From the NCBI RefSeq assembly GCF_033473495.1, contig NC_088939.1, forward strand, positions 806,001 through 870,000: DNA of 64,000 nt, given 5' to 3'. Positions 22,077-34,706 of the stretch are shown in pieces. The position numbers and the translations under genes were made by a program. This DNA comes from Cercospora beticola (taxonomy: Eukaryota > Ascomycota > Dothideomycetes > Mycosphaerellales > Mycosphaerellaceae). A model generated the notes under the pieces. The model was not told where the DNA came from and did no database searches. It was given only the letters and a program-made list of their open reading frames with translations. The stretch's first letter is position 1, and every line of letters starts with the position of its first letter.

Positions 22077-24469
22077 TCACCCACTCGCATTGCTCGGTTG
22101 CAGTGCATGTGTGTGATTCGGCGCCTTGATGATCACGCCATTTTCTTCTTGTCGACACACCAGCGCGTTCGCCACCCACGGATCGGCCAGGATCTCATCC
22201 ATTGTCGCTCGCTTCGCCGGATCAAGCTCAAGCATGCGGCCGATGATATGCCTCGTCTCTCGTGGGAGTAGTCGGAGCAATCGGATTGGCCCCTTGATTG
22301 TCGGTTGCTCAGATGTCGAAGTCCTGCTGGCAGGAGCACTCTCCGCCGTCGTCTCTCGGTGATGATGGTGATGATGATGTTTGTGATCCTTGTGGCCATC
22401 ATTCCCGTCTTCGTCGTTCCCACTAGGATTACGCGAAGGCGGAGCTGTCGCCGCTTTCGAAGCCACGGACCGTCGATGCTGGTCGAGCAGCTTGTCCTGG
22501 TCAGGGTCTGGCGGAGAGACAAAAAGTCTGTAGCTGTTGTCGGACAGCCTCGGAGCTTTCCACGGGAATCTGCGAAGCGTCATACAACAGAAAATAATGG
22601 CTATTGACCAGATATCCGCCGGACGAGGATCGTATCGCGAGTGATCATATACCTCAGGCGCAAGGTAGGGATCAGATCCAACAACACCTGAAACGAGTCA
22701 GCTTCTCATCATTTTTGTCACTTCTTCTCGCACTTACCTGTCGCCAACACGATGTCCTCCTCAAACGGGTATCTGAACACCACTGCAGAACCGAAATCGA
22801 TCAGCTTCATGATGCCGTGCTCGTTAATCACGACATTGTCCAGTTTCAGATCTCGGTGCGCAAGACCCATGCTGTGCAGGTAAAGCACACCGCTTAGAAT
22901 CTGGAGCGTTGAACATGTCACTTCCTCTCGTCCCATCTTCCCCGTCATGACCGTCGCAAAGAGATCGAATGGCGCATACTCCATCACCTCGTACCATTTG
23001 CCCTTCTCTTGCACGATATCAATTGTTTCGATGACGTTTCCGTGGTGCAAGGTGGATCCGATGCAGAACTCGGCCGTGACCTTTTTGTTGTACTCTCGTT
23101 CGGATTCGTAAGCGTGTCGGTCGCGGAATTGCTTCACGGCGAAGACTGTTCCATCGCCGCTCCTCTTCATCAATCGCACAGATCCTCCGGCTCCAGAGCC
23201 CAACATTTTGCCAAATTTACCATACTTGGACTGAATGCCGTGGTCATCCGCGAACGGTACGCTGGGGCCATCGCCAGTAGTACTGCGCGAGGGTGTCTTC
23301 GTTCCGTCCTTTGAGCCTCTATGTGAATCTTTCTCCTCCTTCTCATGCTTGTCCTTTCCGCCAAACTTGAAAAATCGCTTCAAATTCGACTTCGAACTGG
23401 AATGCGAGTGGCCCTTCTCCACGAGCGTGGATGAGCTATCGTTGCTGCTGTGGTCTTTCTTCCCGCCGAAGAAGCTGGATCGTTTGCTGCTGTTGTCGTC
23501 CGCCAAAGCGTGCTTTGCTTGGTCTAAGGTCGTACCTGATCCCGATCGTGCCATGGGCATCGGGTTCGCGGCGCCAGGCACAGCGGGCAATGACGGACCA
23601 GTACCGGAAGTTGTGAAACCGACAGATGGATCTCTGTCGCCGAATCTGAAGCTGTTTCTCTTCGACTGACCACTCTCTGATTGTGCTAGCTGCGATTGAC
23701 GTAGGCCTTGCGGCTTTCCCTCTGATGGTGTAAAGGGCCGTGGAGTGCCGGGAGCAGTGCTCGCAGGGGTGCCATTAGGAGAGACGTCCTTTGACGTAGG
23801 CTGTGAGTCGCCAGAAGGGCCAAGGGAATGAGATGGCTGTTGCTTTGGATGACTTGAGACGGGACCGGCGATATTCTCGTTCCGTGCTGGCGATGCTGAC
23901 CGCTGAGGAGTCATGATATCACCAGGCGGCCGCACAGCGGGGGCGCTTGTAGGAGCTCTACCGCCATCTCGAGAGCGACTGGCAGCTGGAGTCAGCGGCG
24001 GCGAGTGCACAGCAGATGTCGGCGGCGATGGCTTGGGGGAGGCCTCTACGGAGCCTGAGGCAAATCGCCGGGAGGGAGTCGCGGAGCCCGAAGGGACCTG
24101 TTTGCGGAGGCGTGCCGTCAGCTTCCTGAGCCACGACCATGTCATAGCACGCTAGGTGGATGAAGAGATCAGAGTTCAGAGGGAAGAGGAGATGGTGCTT
24201 ACTCGTGACACTGGTTGCGAGCCGGGCAGGGATAGCGGCTCAAAGGCATGATGCTGCATGCGCGACGACTGGATGTTGTTCTGCAGCGTATTTCGCAGTT
24301 GTGCCAACTCTTGTTGCGCTTCGGGATGGAGGTCGTCCCGTTGCTGTGCGCGTTGGACGTCTTTCAGGTCGGCGTCAGTGGGCTGACTTGGACTTCCCTG
24401 CAAGCTGCCCTGCACTTGGGCGTGCTGCTCGGCGGCATCGGCCTTGAAAGCTCGTTTGATCGAGTTCAT
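22077..24469 (-). CDS. Hal4/Sat4-type serine/threonine protein kinase
   Basis: Three exons: 24203-24469, 22738-24151 and 22077-22687; introns 24152-24202 and 22688-22737. They give 763 aa. The first ~390 residues are a disordered Ser/Pro-rich regulatory region. The kinase domain then shows the Gly loop [14 protein letters not shown]-type FAVKQF, catalytic HRDLKLDN (Asp about 523), DFG (Asp about 541) and activation segment [24 protein letters not shown] and the late [11 protein letters not shown] are typical of the fungal Npr/Hal family. A His run ([11 protein letters not shown]) lies in a C-terminal insert. Hal4/Sat4 kinases stabilise plasma-membrane transporters and control potassium and sodium tolerance; that role is assigned by family. 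Confidence 0.9.
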
Positions 24470-26178
24470 GGCGCTTCCGGGCTCGGATAAGGTTGTCTAA
24501 GGTTGTTTCTGGTGGTGTGCCTGCAGAGGCACGGGATATGGGCTCCCAGCGCCAGTCCACGTCCAACTGGCGGCCTCTGAATGCGCTGGCGGTCGACGCC
24601 CGGCGGTGGTGTGCCTGCTGCGCAGCTGCACCACTGCTGTTTGGCTGGCTTTTTCCCGGTCTCGGCGGGCGCGTTCAATGGCGGTGTCGAGTCGAGCTCA
24701 ACCTGGTCCGGCGATCGTGGGTAGGGCGGCAGTCGTGTGCGCGCGCGGGAGGATGATGTCCAGGAGTGCAAGTGCGCTTCTTGCAGCAACGGAGACTGTA
24801 TGTCTACCGAGGCGTGAGCGGCCGGCGGATGAATGGCGCTGATGCTGCACACTGGGTGGGCTCTGACTCTACGGAGGTAGCTGACAGAGCGTCCTGCGAG
24901 CGAAGGGGACGTCCCCGCCAAAGTCAACGACGTCGGCGAACAAGCTCTCAAGCAAAAGTTTCCAGCTCCTCCGGACGGGCCACACGTGCTGCAACGGCGA
25001 TCGATGGCTTGCAGGGCGTGCGTGTCAGCTTATAACAATGCGCGGCGAAAGTGGTTTGCGTCGAGGAGAGGGGATGGACACAGAGGAAAAGATGTCTTCC
25101 CGTCGCACTTCCACGAGCAGATTGAGTTCACGATGACCCACGTACTGTGACGATGGTTGATCGTCGGGAGACTCAATTTGGTAGTTCCAGAAACCTCAGA
25201 GGCAACAAAGTTCTCTCTCTCCTCTCCCTGCAGCTCTCTGTACGACACGTCGTCCCTTCTTGTTCGCTCCTACCCACGCGCTTCGAACAAAGCATCCCAC
25301 GACTTCCGCTTACTCAACCACGAGCTGAGCTCGTTCGTGTCGCTGCGACAGTGACCATCCATCGCCCCTCGGTTGAGACCACGGGCCACGACGGCAGCCT
25401 GTGACAGAGCGAAATTTCCTTCCGGTTTTTCACCTCGCTCAACCCGATCACTCTTCGCAAGACACACACGCCGCGTACACGTGCTGGGCGCTTTGCGACC
25501 ACGATGCAGGGACTGTTCTCTGCTCTCTCAACGTATAGTCTGGCCCTACTGGTGTACTACTATTCTCGGAACCTGTCACCGCTTGCCGCTACTGTACTTC
25601 ACGCGCGTTCTGTGTACCTGGCACTAGAAGCTTGATTCTCGCCTGAAGTGGCAGGAATGCCCGTTGGTGGTTGTACCGCCTTGGCTACAGAGGTCTCAGA
25701 GCCCCTCAACTGTCACAATCGGATCTGGTTGAGGCTGTGCTACGGTGGACGTGGTGAAGACAGGTGCCACAGGTGCTAGTCCTGATCTCGATTTCGTGCA
25801 GGCTGGCTGTACATATGCGAGTCCTGTCCTGCATCCTTTGTTGCCATTGTGCTCTCCGAGAACAGTGGTTCTCTCCACCATGGAACGTAGTGCTTTACAT
25901 GCAACGTTCTTTTCTACAGTCACACCGTTACCCCTCAATTTCGCGAAGAGGAGCCAAATGGTTTAGTGAAACATGCATTACCGTGCCTTGATGGACTTCA
26001 AGGACTTTCCATTGTGAGCTACTGTTACGCTCAAATCATTCGACCATGCGAGACGTGTAGACATCCTTGCTATGCAACGCCAGACCCAGCGACCTGAACT
26101 CCACCTTCACTTCATAATGCCCAAAGCAACAGATCTGCATAAGACCCTCTTCCCCAGATTGCACCATCGCTCTCCCCA
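24470..26178. other. intergenic region upstream of the kinase
   Basis: About 1.7 kb between the kinase start and the pol delta subunit stop, both genes on the - strand. Only short overlapping ORFs without recognisable domains are present. It probably contains a long kinase promoter and leader. Confidence 0.4.
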
Positions 26179-26895
26179 CTACGTCTCAATGAACCTTGAG
26201 CTCATCAGCTCATCCACATGCGCACGCTGGCTCTTTGTGACCCCGCCATCCATCTCCTTCAACAGCACAGCCAGAACCTCAATCGGTGGCTCCAAGCCCA
26301 GCATGTTTGCCCTCTTCCACCTCTTCAGCCTCGCGATGCCAATACAAGGCCCGTAGTGACTCTGCATGTCCCACTCTCGTAGAATCTTCTCATGCAAACT
26401 CAGATCTTCCTGATGTACTCTCGGTGCCTTGCGCTCTTGCTCTTTTGCTCTCCAGTACCGATTGATCTGCGTCTGCGGGATCTTGCGCGCTCGAGTCTCT
26501 TCGTCTCCCAGCCAGCCGTCATTGTTGGTCCCGCTGGTAGCTCCAAGTGAAGACTCTGAGGCGACTCCGCCGAGAACGTCTGAGGTCTTGGAAGCGACTG
26601 TGTCAAGAGCGTCTGCTTCTTTCTCCGCTTGCTGCTGGATAGCCTTTTCCGCTGTTGTAGGTTCTGCAAGTTCCGGTTCCGGGTCCTCGACTTTGACATC
26701 CTGCGCTTCAGGCGCAACAAGATCTTCTAGTAATGCGGGGTCCTTCTTGCTCGATTTCGCTGCTCGAGGCGATTGCGCTTTGGTGACTTTGTTGCCCTTG
26801 TTGTTCTTGCCGTGGAAAGAGAGTGTCTGCTGTTGCGAATTGGTGCGCTGTGGGCCGGCGCTGCGCGGCGCGGTGGATCGACGTTTGGGAGGCAT
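26179..26895 (-). CDS. DNA polymerase delta subunit 4 (Cdm1/PolD4)
   Basis: A single exon of 238 aa. The C-terminal ~90 residues are the PolD4 domain: LHEKILREWDMQSHYGPCIG, then RLKRWKRANMLGLEPPIEVL. The N-terminus MPPKRRSTAP is basic and is followed by QQQTLSFHGK, which resembles a PCNA-interacting (PIP-like) peptide. The middle is disordered and acidic. This small subunit stabilises the polymerase delta holoenzyme in lagging-strand synthesis. It is absent from budding yeast but present in fission yeast (Cdm1) and filamentous fungi. It is divergent from the GNAT gene across 255 bp. Confidence 0.9.
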   Translation of the reverse strand: MPPKRRSTAPRSAGPQRTNSQQQTLSFHGKNNKGNKVTKAQSPRAAKSSKKDPALLEDLVAPEAQDVKVEDPEPELAEPTTAEKAIQQQAEKEADALDTVASKTSDVLGGVASESSLGATSGTNNDGWLGDEETRARKIPQTQINRYWRAKEQERKAPRVHQEDLSLHEKILREWDMQSHYGPCIGIARLKRWKRANMLGLEPPIEVLAVLLKEMDGGVTKSQRAHVDELMSSRFIET

Positions 26896-27150
26896 GCTGA
26901 CGATAGGATGCGATCGGTGTAATTGTGCTGTGCTATCGCTCGGTCGTGGCAGATATGTGGTGCATTCAACTGTGACGTTCTAGAAGAGAACCAGGGACGG
27001 GTGAATGGTCAGTGCTTCACACTCACGTCACCAGGGAAACCGCGAACGCGTTCTGTGACGCGTGGGGCAGGCGCGTGGCGTTAAAGTGGTATCTTGGCAC
27101 CGATACGAACACCACATCTCTCCGGCTTCCTCTTTCTCCACTTATTCGTT
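26896..27150. promoter_or_regulatory. compact bidirectional promoter, PolD4 / GNAT
   Basis: 255 bp between two outward-facing ATGs. An in-frame extension of the GNAT ORF to 27094 begins with TTG, not ATG, so it is left as promoter or 5' UTR. Confidence 0.5.
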
Positions 27151-27747
27151 ATGGACAACATGTTCCACACAGAGCGCCTGGGCTTCCGAGCCATAGAAGA
27201 GGCTGACGACGCTCTCATTCTGCGTCTCCATCAGGACCCTGAGATTGACCAGAATACCGGCCTCTGGCTACCAGTGCCCTTTAGCAGAGACAGTGCAAAG
27301 AAACGACGCGAGCAGTTGGTTTCAAAATGCATGCTATCCGCAATAATCTATCTCCCTGCTACCGATGGTGACGAAAATTCAAATGGCACATCCATCGGCA
27401 TGTTGTCGATCAGAGACAACAACATAGAAAATGGACGTTTCTCACGCCATGTGAGTCTGGGCATTGTCATCGATCGCGAGCACTGGGGCAAAGGCTACGG
27501 AAGAGAAGCCGTCAAATGGGCTTTGAACTGGGCTTTCCGTCGCGCTGCAATGCACAAAGTCAGTTTGAGAGTCTGCGGGTACAATGCGAACGCCATCAAG
27601 CTGTATGAAAGTATGGGGTTTGTGCTCGAAGGGAAGTTAAGAGACGAGGTTTGGCATGATGGGAGATATTGGGATTATTACGCTTACTCGATGCTAGAAG
27701 GGGAGTGGCAGCGACTTTACGGCCAAGAGGAGGGTGAAGAGGTCTGA
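27151..27747 (+). CDS. GNAT-family acetyltransferase (RimJ/RimL type)
   Basis: A single exon of 198 aa from the ATG at 27151 (MDNMFHTERLGFRAI). The order of motifs is that of Acetyltransf_3: TERLGFRAIEEAD at the N-terminus, SLGIVIDREHWGKGYGREAV with the acetyl-CoA binding WGKGYG loop, and the C-terminal NANAIKLYESMGFVLEGKLRDEV. No signal peptide or membrane segment is seen. The substrate may be a protein N-terminus or a small amine; sequence alone does not decide. It is not closely related to the membrane-anchored GNAT at 17.8 kb. Confidence 0.9.
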   Translation: MDNMFHTERLGFRAIEEADDALILRLHQDPEIDQNTGLWLPVPFSRDSAKKRREQLVSKCMLSAIIYLPATDGDENSNGTSIGMLSIRDNNIENGRFSRHVSLGIVIDREHWGKGYGREAVKWALNWAFRRAAMHKVSLRVCGYNANAIKLYESMGFVLEGKLRDEVWHDGRYWDYYAYSMLEGEWQRLYGQEEGEEV

Positions 27748-28055
27748 ACACGAATTTCCGAGTGCCTCAAGGCTGGAGCTGCAGGTAATGGTATGTTCCC
27801 GAAATATGCGTGAACGGGACCGGGCTGTATGATCCGCGATCGATCGCGACCTTTACAGGTTCAGCCAGCAACGATGTTCCTCTATCATGACTTACCAGTG
27901 ACGTGCAGCAGGGAGAGGCAGAAGGACCGACGATGATAACGAAGCAGCTTCCATGGCTACCAACAGCTACATTCCATCTATATGACAACTTCGCAGAGCG
28001 ATGGTTCGTCCCCTGTGTCTTACCAACGACACAGCCGATTCAATCTGATCACAAG
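27748..28055. other. convergent 3' intergenic region
   Basis: About 310 bp between the GNAT and the small secreted protein gene. Nothing specific is seen. Confidence 0.35.
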
Positions 28056-28667
28056 CTAACCAGTACGGCCTCCAAGCTCGGAACTGCAAGTGAAAACTCT
28101 CACACCAGTCGCCGTCTGGATATTAGTCGTGCAAGTAAAATCATCTCCCGAATCTCTCGTGCAGGTTCCACCATTTGGACCACCGCCAGCCTCCTCCATG
28201 ACATATCCACGATCCTCTGCGCACGCAGGCCAAATGGTTAGCTCGATCACGACAACGACAAAAGGAAGCGTTTCGAAAGGTAGTCGAAGCCTACTGTAAA
28301 TAGTGTAATGTCCCCAGTCACCACCGATGTTCAACTCTAGCTCCTCGATATCGTAGTCCGCGACAGGAACTGCAGTATCGGCGATCTTGTAACGAGTTCC
28401 GCCACTGGAAGCGTCGTCGGTAATGCTGATTGGGATGGCATTTCCTACATCGTTGCAGTCTGGTTCACCGTTGAGGACGAATGTGTGTTCGGTCACGCCC
28501 TGTTCGATGTTGAAGATGTCGACCATCTGGTAGCAAGACATGTCAGTGGCGCGGATCCGGTGCTGGGGGGAAAGTGGACTTGTTATGCTCACGTAAATTT
28601 GGAAATCTGCTTTGGCGAGGACTGCAAGGCCGGCAATGGCGACGCTGAGAGGGGAGGAGAGAAGCAT
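28056..28667 (-). CDS. small secreted protein, effector-like, unknown function
   Basis: Three exons: 28593-28667, 28295-28526 and 28056-28216. The introns are 28527-28592 (66 nt, GTGAGC...CCAG) and 28217-28294 (78 nt, GTAGGC...GCAG). Both introns are multiples of three without stops, so the unspliced ORF looks intact but contains implausible sequence. The spliced protein has 155 aa: signal peptide MLLSSPLSVAIAGLAVLAKA, then DFQIYMVDIFN. The mature part has four cysteines (GEPDC, GGTC, DFTC, VFTC), so up to two disulfides. No known domain is recognised. Size, secretion and Cys content fit an effector-like or apoplastic protein, but that is only a class, not a function. Confidence 0.75.
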   Translation of the reverse strand: MLLSSPLSVAIAGLAVLAKADFQIYVSITSPLSPQHRIRATDMSCYQMVDIFNIEQGVTEHTFVLNGEPDCNDVGNAIPISITDDASSGGTRYKIADTAVPVADYDIEELELNIGGDWGHYTIYSRLRLPFETLPFVVVVIELTIWPACAEDRGYVMEEAGGGPNGGTCTRDSGDDFTCTTNIQTATGVRVFTCSSELGGRTG

Positions 28668-29478
28668 GATGGTTATGTTGTTGGAAGAGCTTTTGTCGTT
28701 GGAGAAGATTCTGTTTGGTTGATGTTGTAGGACTGGATCGCCTTGCTGACTTGTTGTTCCAGATACTGTGTGCCAACAAGCCCATACTTATACTTTGACA
28801 GCATGCTCAGCTCGACCATCGTCCTCTTCCTCGATCGAAGATCTCGAATACCAACATCAATCCTCTTTCCAATTCTCACCTCAACAACGAACAATGACGC
28901 ACAGGTGTCCATCGCATTGCATCTCAAAGCTCGTATTGAGCAATACAGGATGCGTGGTACATTAGTCTCTCTTCACGCTAGTTCCAATGAGTTCGTGGAC
29001 AGGGGTATGCGTCTCCATAGTATGGACCCACATGTTCCTTCTCATATCTATATGATCCTTCGCCAAGGACCATAACCGATATACCGCGATCACAGGCGAC
29101 ATACCGTCCAGAATGAGTACGAAGCAGCTGAATTGCATCCTGAGGCCCACATCATGCGTCCATCGTGTGATGGCGTGCTTGCATCAATGTTCGATTAGTA
29201 GCGATGTTGGCGATGGACAATGTTCATTGCGCTTGGCACCGGTCCGAGAGTGAAGTGTTAGGATTGCGGATAGATTCAGGCCTTCTACGTGCGGAACGCA
29301 GTATCCGTCTCGGGCTTGCACATGTTCTGTGCTGAAATCTAAACAAAGAGATCAATACATTCGTACAGGAGATCAAGAGAATCAACAAGCAAATGCTTTT
29401 ATGCAGCCTCTTCCGAGTGGAACCAAGCTGTATGCCTGAACACCAATGCTTCCTCCAAATCAAGGGGATGCTGCCGTC
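28668..29478. other. intergenic region
   Basis: About 810 bp between the small secreted protein start and the alpha-glucosidase stop, both on the - strand. No feature is recognised. Confidence 0.35.
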
Positions 29479-31686
29479 TCACATGCACCACGCATACGCA
29501 CTCGTCTTCGCCTTACTGCTCACCTTCTGATCCTGCACCTCACTAACCTTTTTCGTCTTCCCCTCTTTCGCCTCCAAGCCCTCTCTCACAATATACACTC
29601 TTCCCTCCCAAGCCTGCAACTTCTCCTTCGGCTCCTGCACATTGCTCGCGATCAAACGGTACGTATGTCCCAAGAGATGCCTCTGTGGCGTATTCAATGG
29701 CAACTCCTCGTTCGAAAAGTTCAGGATCACCAGCGCCATTTGTCCGTCCTCAGCCATCTTTGTATACGTGAACGTCTCCGCATTGTCGTGATCGTAGAGA
29801 GCGAAAGTCCCAAACATGAAAAGTTCCTTGAACTCCTTGCGCATAGCAATCCGAGCTCTCCAGAAATTCCAGATACTGTCCGGATCAGCTTTCTGCGCTT
29901 CGACGTTCAACCAGCCGAAGTTATCGTTGACTTTCATCCACGTTGGATTACTGCCAGTGAAGCCAGCATTGGCTTCGTTGGACCATTGCATCGGGGTGCG
30001 AGAGTTATCGCGGCCGACTTTGAAGACGCCGCGGATGGCATTCTCGCGAGCGTTGGGATCAGTGTCGCGGTAGTTATTGCAGTAGTCTTCAACGTAGATC
30101 TTTGCGTCCGGGTCACGAAATTCGGAGACGCCCCAGCTTTCGGGCATGTTGAGCATGCCAATCTCTTGACCTTGGAAGATGAACTCTGTGCCGGAGAGGG
30201 TGGTTTGGAGGAGTGCGAGGAGCTTGCCGGCTTTGCGCCAGTATTTGAGCTCGGGTGTGGCATATCTGGCGATGCTGCGTGGTTGGTCGTGGTTCTAGGA
30301 AACGTTAGCAGAAAGACTTCACAGGTAGAGCTTAATCCTTACCTCCATAAACACTGTTCCCCAAGCGCCGCTATCTGTGATCAGGGACTGTGCCTTGCCC
30401 AGTGCATCCTTGAACTTTGGCAGAGTATAACTGTCGTTCTTGTCCATATAGTTGCTGACTTCGTGCTTCGCATACTCATCTGGGTTGTCATTGTTTCCAA
30501 GTTTCACCATGTCAAAGTCGAATACCATACTCAGCTCCTTCTGAGTTGGATGCACATACTTCAGCAATTCCTCATACGGTGTAAGTGGGAGCTCTCCGAC
30601 GATCATCAAGTCCTTGCCGTTGCTGTCCCGATCCATTTTCTCACGAATTTCTTTCAGCCATTTGTGCATCTCAGGCCCGTTGATGTAGTGTTGGCTACCA
30701 GGTTGCCACTTGCCTGGAACACTCACTTCGACATCAGGATACTTTGGGTTCTTGCAGAAGCGGTTCGCCGTGTCCAAGCGGAACCCATCAACTCCACGAT
30801 CGATCCAGAATTTAACAGAAGATTGGTAGATTGCCTCGCGCATCTCTTTGTTGTGCCAATTCAGATCGGGCTGCGACTCCAGGAACAAGTGGATATAGTA
30901 CTGGTCTCGAGCAGGGACATACGTCCATGCGCTTCCACCAAAAGCTGCACGCCAGTTTGATGGCTCTTCGACAAGCTGACCTTTGATCATATTTCCCGGC
31001 CGCTTGTCAGCCCACATGTACCAGTCTGCTTTTGGGTTGTCTTTCGACTTAGCGCTCTCCTTGAACCACGCATGTTGGACACTGGTGTGGGTAACCACCA
31101 GATCGAGAATGATCCTCATGCCACGAGAATGGACCTCTTTGATCAAGATCTCAATATCTTTCAGCGATCCGAACTGTTCGTGCATGTCTTCGTAATCGGA
31201 AATGTCATAACCCCAGTCGTCAAGCGGCGACTTGTACGTTGGTGACATCCAGATCATATCAATGCCCAAGTCTTTGAGATAGTCAAGCTTGGAGATGATA
31301 CCTTGCAAATCGCCAATGCCATCACCGTTGCTGTCCTTGAACGACATGGGCCAGACTTGGTATGCAACCACACTCTTCCACCAGGGCCGACCTTTGTCGT
31401 CAAGGTCCTGGATGGCGACGACCTCGGTGGTACTGGTCGAGCTGGATGAGCTACTGGCCACATCATAGCTGCTCGCAGTGGTCTCTCGAGAGACATAGCC
31501 AGATTCAGGAGGTGTGGAAGACGCTGAGCGATCCTTACTTTTGTCCACCGAACGGTTTTGCGGGACGCTGCGCTCCACTCGGCCTCCGAGGAGGGACTCA
31601 ATGGTTCTGGGATGCATCGGGGCCTCAAGATCAAGATGCTGGGAGTCGTCGTCGAGTCGTTCGAGATGCTGCTGTGAAGTAGACAT
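29479..31686 (-). CDS. GH13 alpha-glucosidase / maltase-like protein
   Basis: Two exons (intron 30295-30342, phase 0) give 719 aa. The GH13 oligo-1,6-glucosidase/maltase core starts at about residue 102 (PWWKSVVAYQVWPMSFKDSN, then GDGIGDLQGI). Catalytic residues are present: nucleophile Asp305 in GFRLDTANRF, acid/base Glu365 in MIVGELPLTP, and Asp451 in NHDQPR at the exon junction. Region I reads DLVVTHTS (195-202), with Thr199 where the family almost always has Asn. A Ser-rich extension of about 95 residues without a signal peptide precedes the core, so the enzyme is probably cytosolic. It likely cleaves maltose or isomaltose-type sugars, with specificity possibly altered by the Asn-to-Thr change. 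Confidence 0.9.
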
Positions 31687-32082
31687 TGGTTGATGATAGA
31701 CTGCAGTGAAGGTGGCTAGAATGGTGAAGTATCCTGCTCTTCACGGTGGGGGCTTGTGATGGGGTAGAATGTGCATTTGTGAAGCGTCCTCGTGGTCAGG
31801 TTATACTGCAGTTTCTGACGCTATATCATGATGATCGCTCACCAATATTGGCATTATAGACTCCATGTCGTATCGTATGCAGCAAGTAGTACTTCGCGCA
31901 GGATTTCATGGTCGCTGTGAATGTGTTGTTGCTCTATGTGGCTCCAGATGACATGATTGCTTGCCCAAACATGTGTCCAGGCGTACAAGATTTCGTGACC
32001 CGATGTCCTTGGGGTCGGTACTGCCGTGACTCTATCGTGGCCAGGGTCGTGGTAGCACTAAACGATGCCATTTGATAAGTCT
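31687..32082. other. intergenic region
   Basis: About 400 bp between the alpha-glucosidase start and the DcpS stop, both on the - strand. It contains the glucosidase promoter. Nothing specific is recognised. Confidence 0.35.
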
Positions 32083-33108
32083 TCAAGCGCCCACGGTTGG
32101 TTCTCGGCCCTCCTTGAGCGGCAAGAAGATCTGTTGCCACAGCTCACTCGACTCCCCAATCGTGTAGCTCAGATCCAGCAGATGCATCCCAGCTTCCTCG
32201 CCTCCCGCCATATTCTCCAACTGCGAAATGACTCCATCCAGCCCCAAGGCCTTCCCCACAGCCTGCGTTCCCGTAGCATCCAAATTCACATGCACAACGT
32301 GCACATGAAAATGATAATACGTCGGCTGATAATGCACATAAAACTTGAGCATATCCCTCTCCACCCCAGGATACAACCCTTCCACCGCCTCGGCAATCGT
32401 GCTCCTCAATTTCTTCAACCACTCCACATCCTTCTTCTTCAAATCCCTCACAGACCAAATATCTCTCCTCTCGACGAGAGCTAAGAGATGCAAACTTCCC
32501 AAAGTCCTGCGATCCCAATTCAGATCCGGCAATAACAGAAAATCATCATCGCCCTTCGCAGCATCCAATTCCGAACTCCGATACAAGACATCCTCCTGCT
32601 CCTTCCTTCCCTCAATAATGTTAAACACCCAATTCAATCTCCCCTCTTCCCGACAAATCTCCATGTACTTCCTTACCCACTTTTCATAAATCTCCTTCGT
32701 CTCCAGAACAACCCGCGTTTGCTGGAAAGCATATTTTCGAAAATGCTTTTCCGTCGCAGGCCAGATCAAGTTAATCTTCAAATCCGGCGGCGTCGGCTCA
32801 TCTGCGCTGTTTTCCGGGAGGGAATGGGCGAGGTACCAGCGATAAATATCATTTTCGCCAAGGAGTTGGACGTGGCTGAGGAGTCGGGAGAAAGAGGAAT
32901 AGAAGGCTGTGATGGACTTGTTTGTTTCGTCTTGGTCTGAGGTGGCGGTGCTTGGAGTGGGGAAGGCGCCTCTTTCTGCGAGGAGGAGGGCTGGTTCGCC
33001 GGAAATTGTGCCTTGAAGGATGATGCGGCGGCCTTGTTGGTCGGTGTTGAGGACCTTTTGGAATTTGAAGCGGGTGAGTAAGGTGGAGGAGGACGAGGTC
33101 TCGGCCAT
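32083..33108 (-). CDS. scavenger mRNA decapping enzyme DcpS
   Basis: A single exon of 341 aa from the ATG at 33108 (MAETSSSSTLLTRFKF). An in-frame ATG at 33234 would add 42 residues but reads as leader. The N-terminal domain has the DcpS swap fold (FKFQKVLNTD; LIWPATEKHFRKYAFQQ; ETKEIYEKWV). The C-terminal HIT domain carries the histidine triad at 266-270 in YYHFHVHVVHVN, preceded by LPDLNWDRRTLGSLHLLALV. It hydrolyses the m7G cap left after 3'-5' decay, downstream of the exosome whose Mtr3 subunit is encoded at 10.6 kb; the linkage is coincidental as far as can be seen. Confidence 0.95.
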   Translation of the reverse strand: MAETSSSSTLLTRFKFQKVLNTDQQGRRIILQGTISGEPALLLAERGAFPTPSTATSDQDETNKSITAFYSSFSRLLSHVQLLGENDIYRWYLAHSLPENSADEPTPPDLKINLIWPATEKHFRKYAFQQTRVVLETKEIYEKWVRKYMEICREEGRLNWVFNIIEGRKEQEDVLYRSSELDAAKGDDDFLLLPDLNWDRRTLGSLHLLALVERRDIWSVRDLKKKDVEWLKKLRSTIAEAVEGLYPGVERDMLKFYVHYQPTYYHFHVHVVHVNLDATGTQAVGKALGLDGVISQLENMAGGEEAGMHLLDLSYTIGESSELWQQIFLPLKEGREPTVGA

Positions 33109-33429
33109 TTTCTCGTTCCCAGTTCTTCGTGGGCTTCCGTTATTTGTTCTTGATGGTGTGTGGTCAATGGCGAAGGTGCAATGTGAAGTTGAACAGATTC
33201 CGAAGTGGGGCCACCTTGCCGATGAAACCGCCATGCACGCGCATCATTATCGAAGTGAGCAAAGCAGCAACGTAAAGGGAATGCGCTGAAATGTGATAGT
33301 GAAGCAAGACTTCAATATATGCAAATCCTTTTCAATCATCTACTGGGTATCCAATCGCTTTTCTAGCCTACTCTATCACTGTTTGCCAACCCGCATTCCT
33401 CTATGTAGATTCGCAGCTCAACAGACCAT
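33109..33429. other. intergenic region
   Basis: About 320 bp between the DcpS start and the epimerase stop, both on the - strand. It includes an optional in-frame extension of DcpS to 33234. Nothing else is seen. Confidence 0.35.
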
Positions 33430-34706
<1,277 letters not shown>

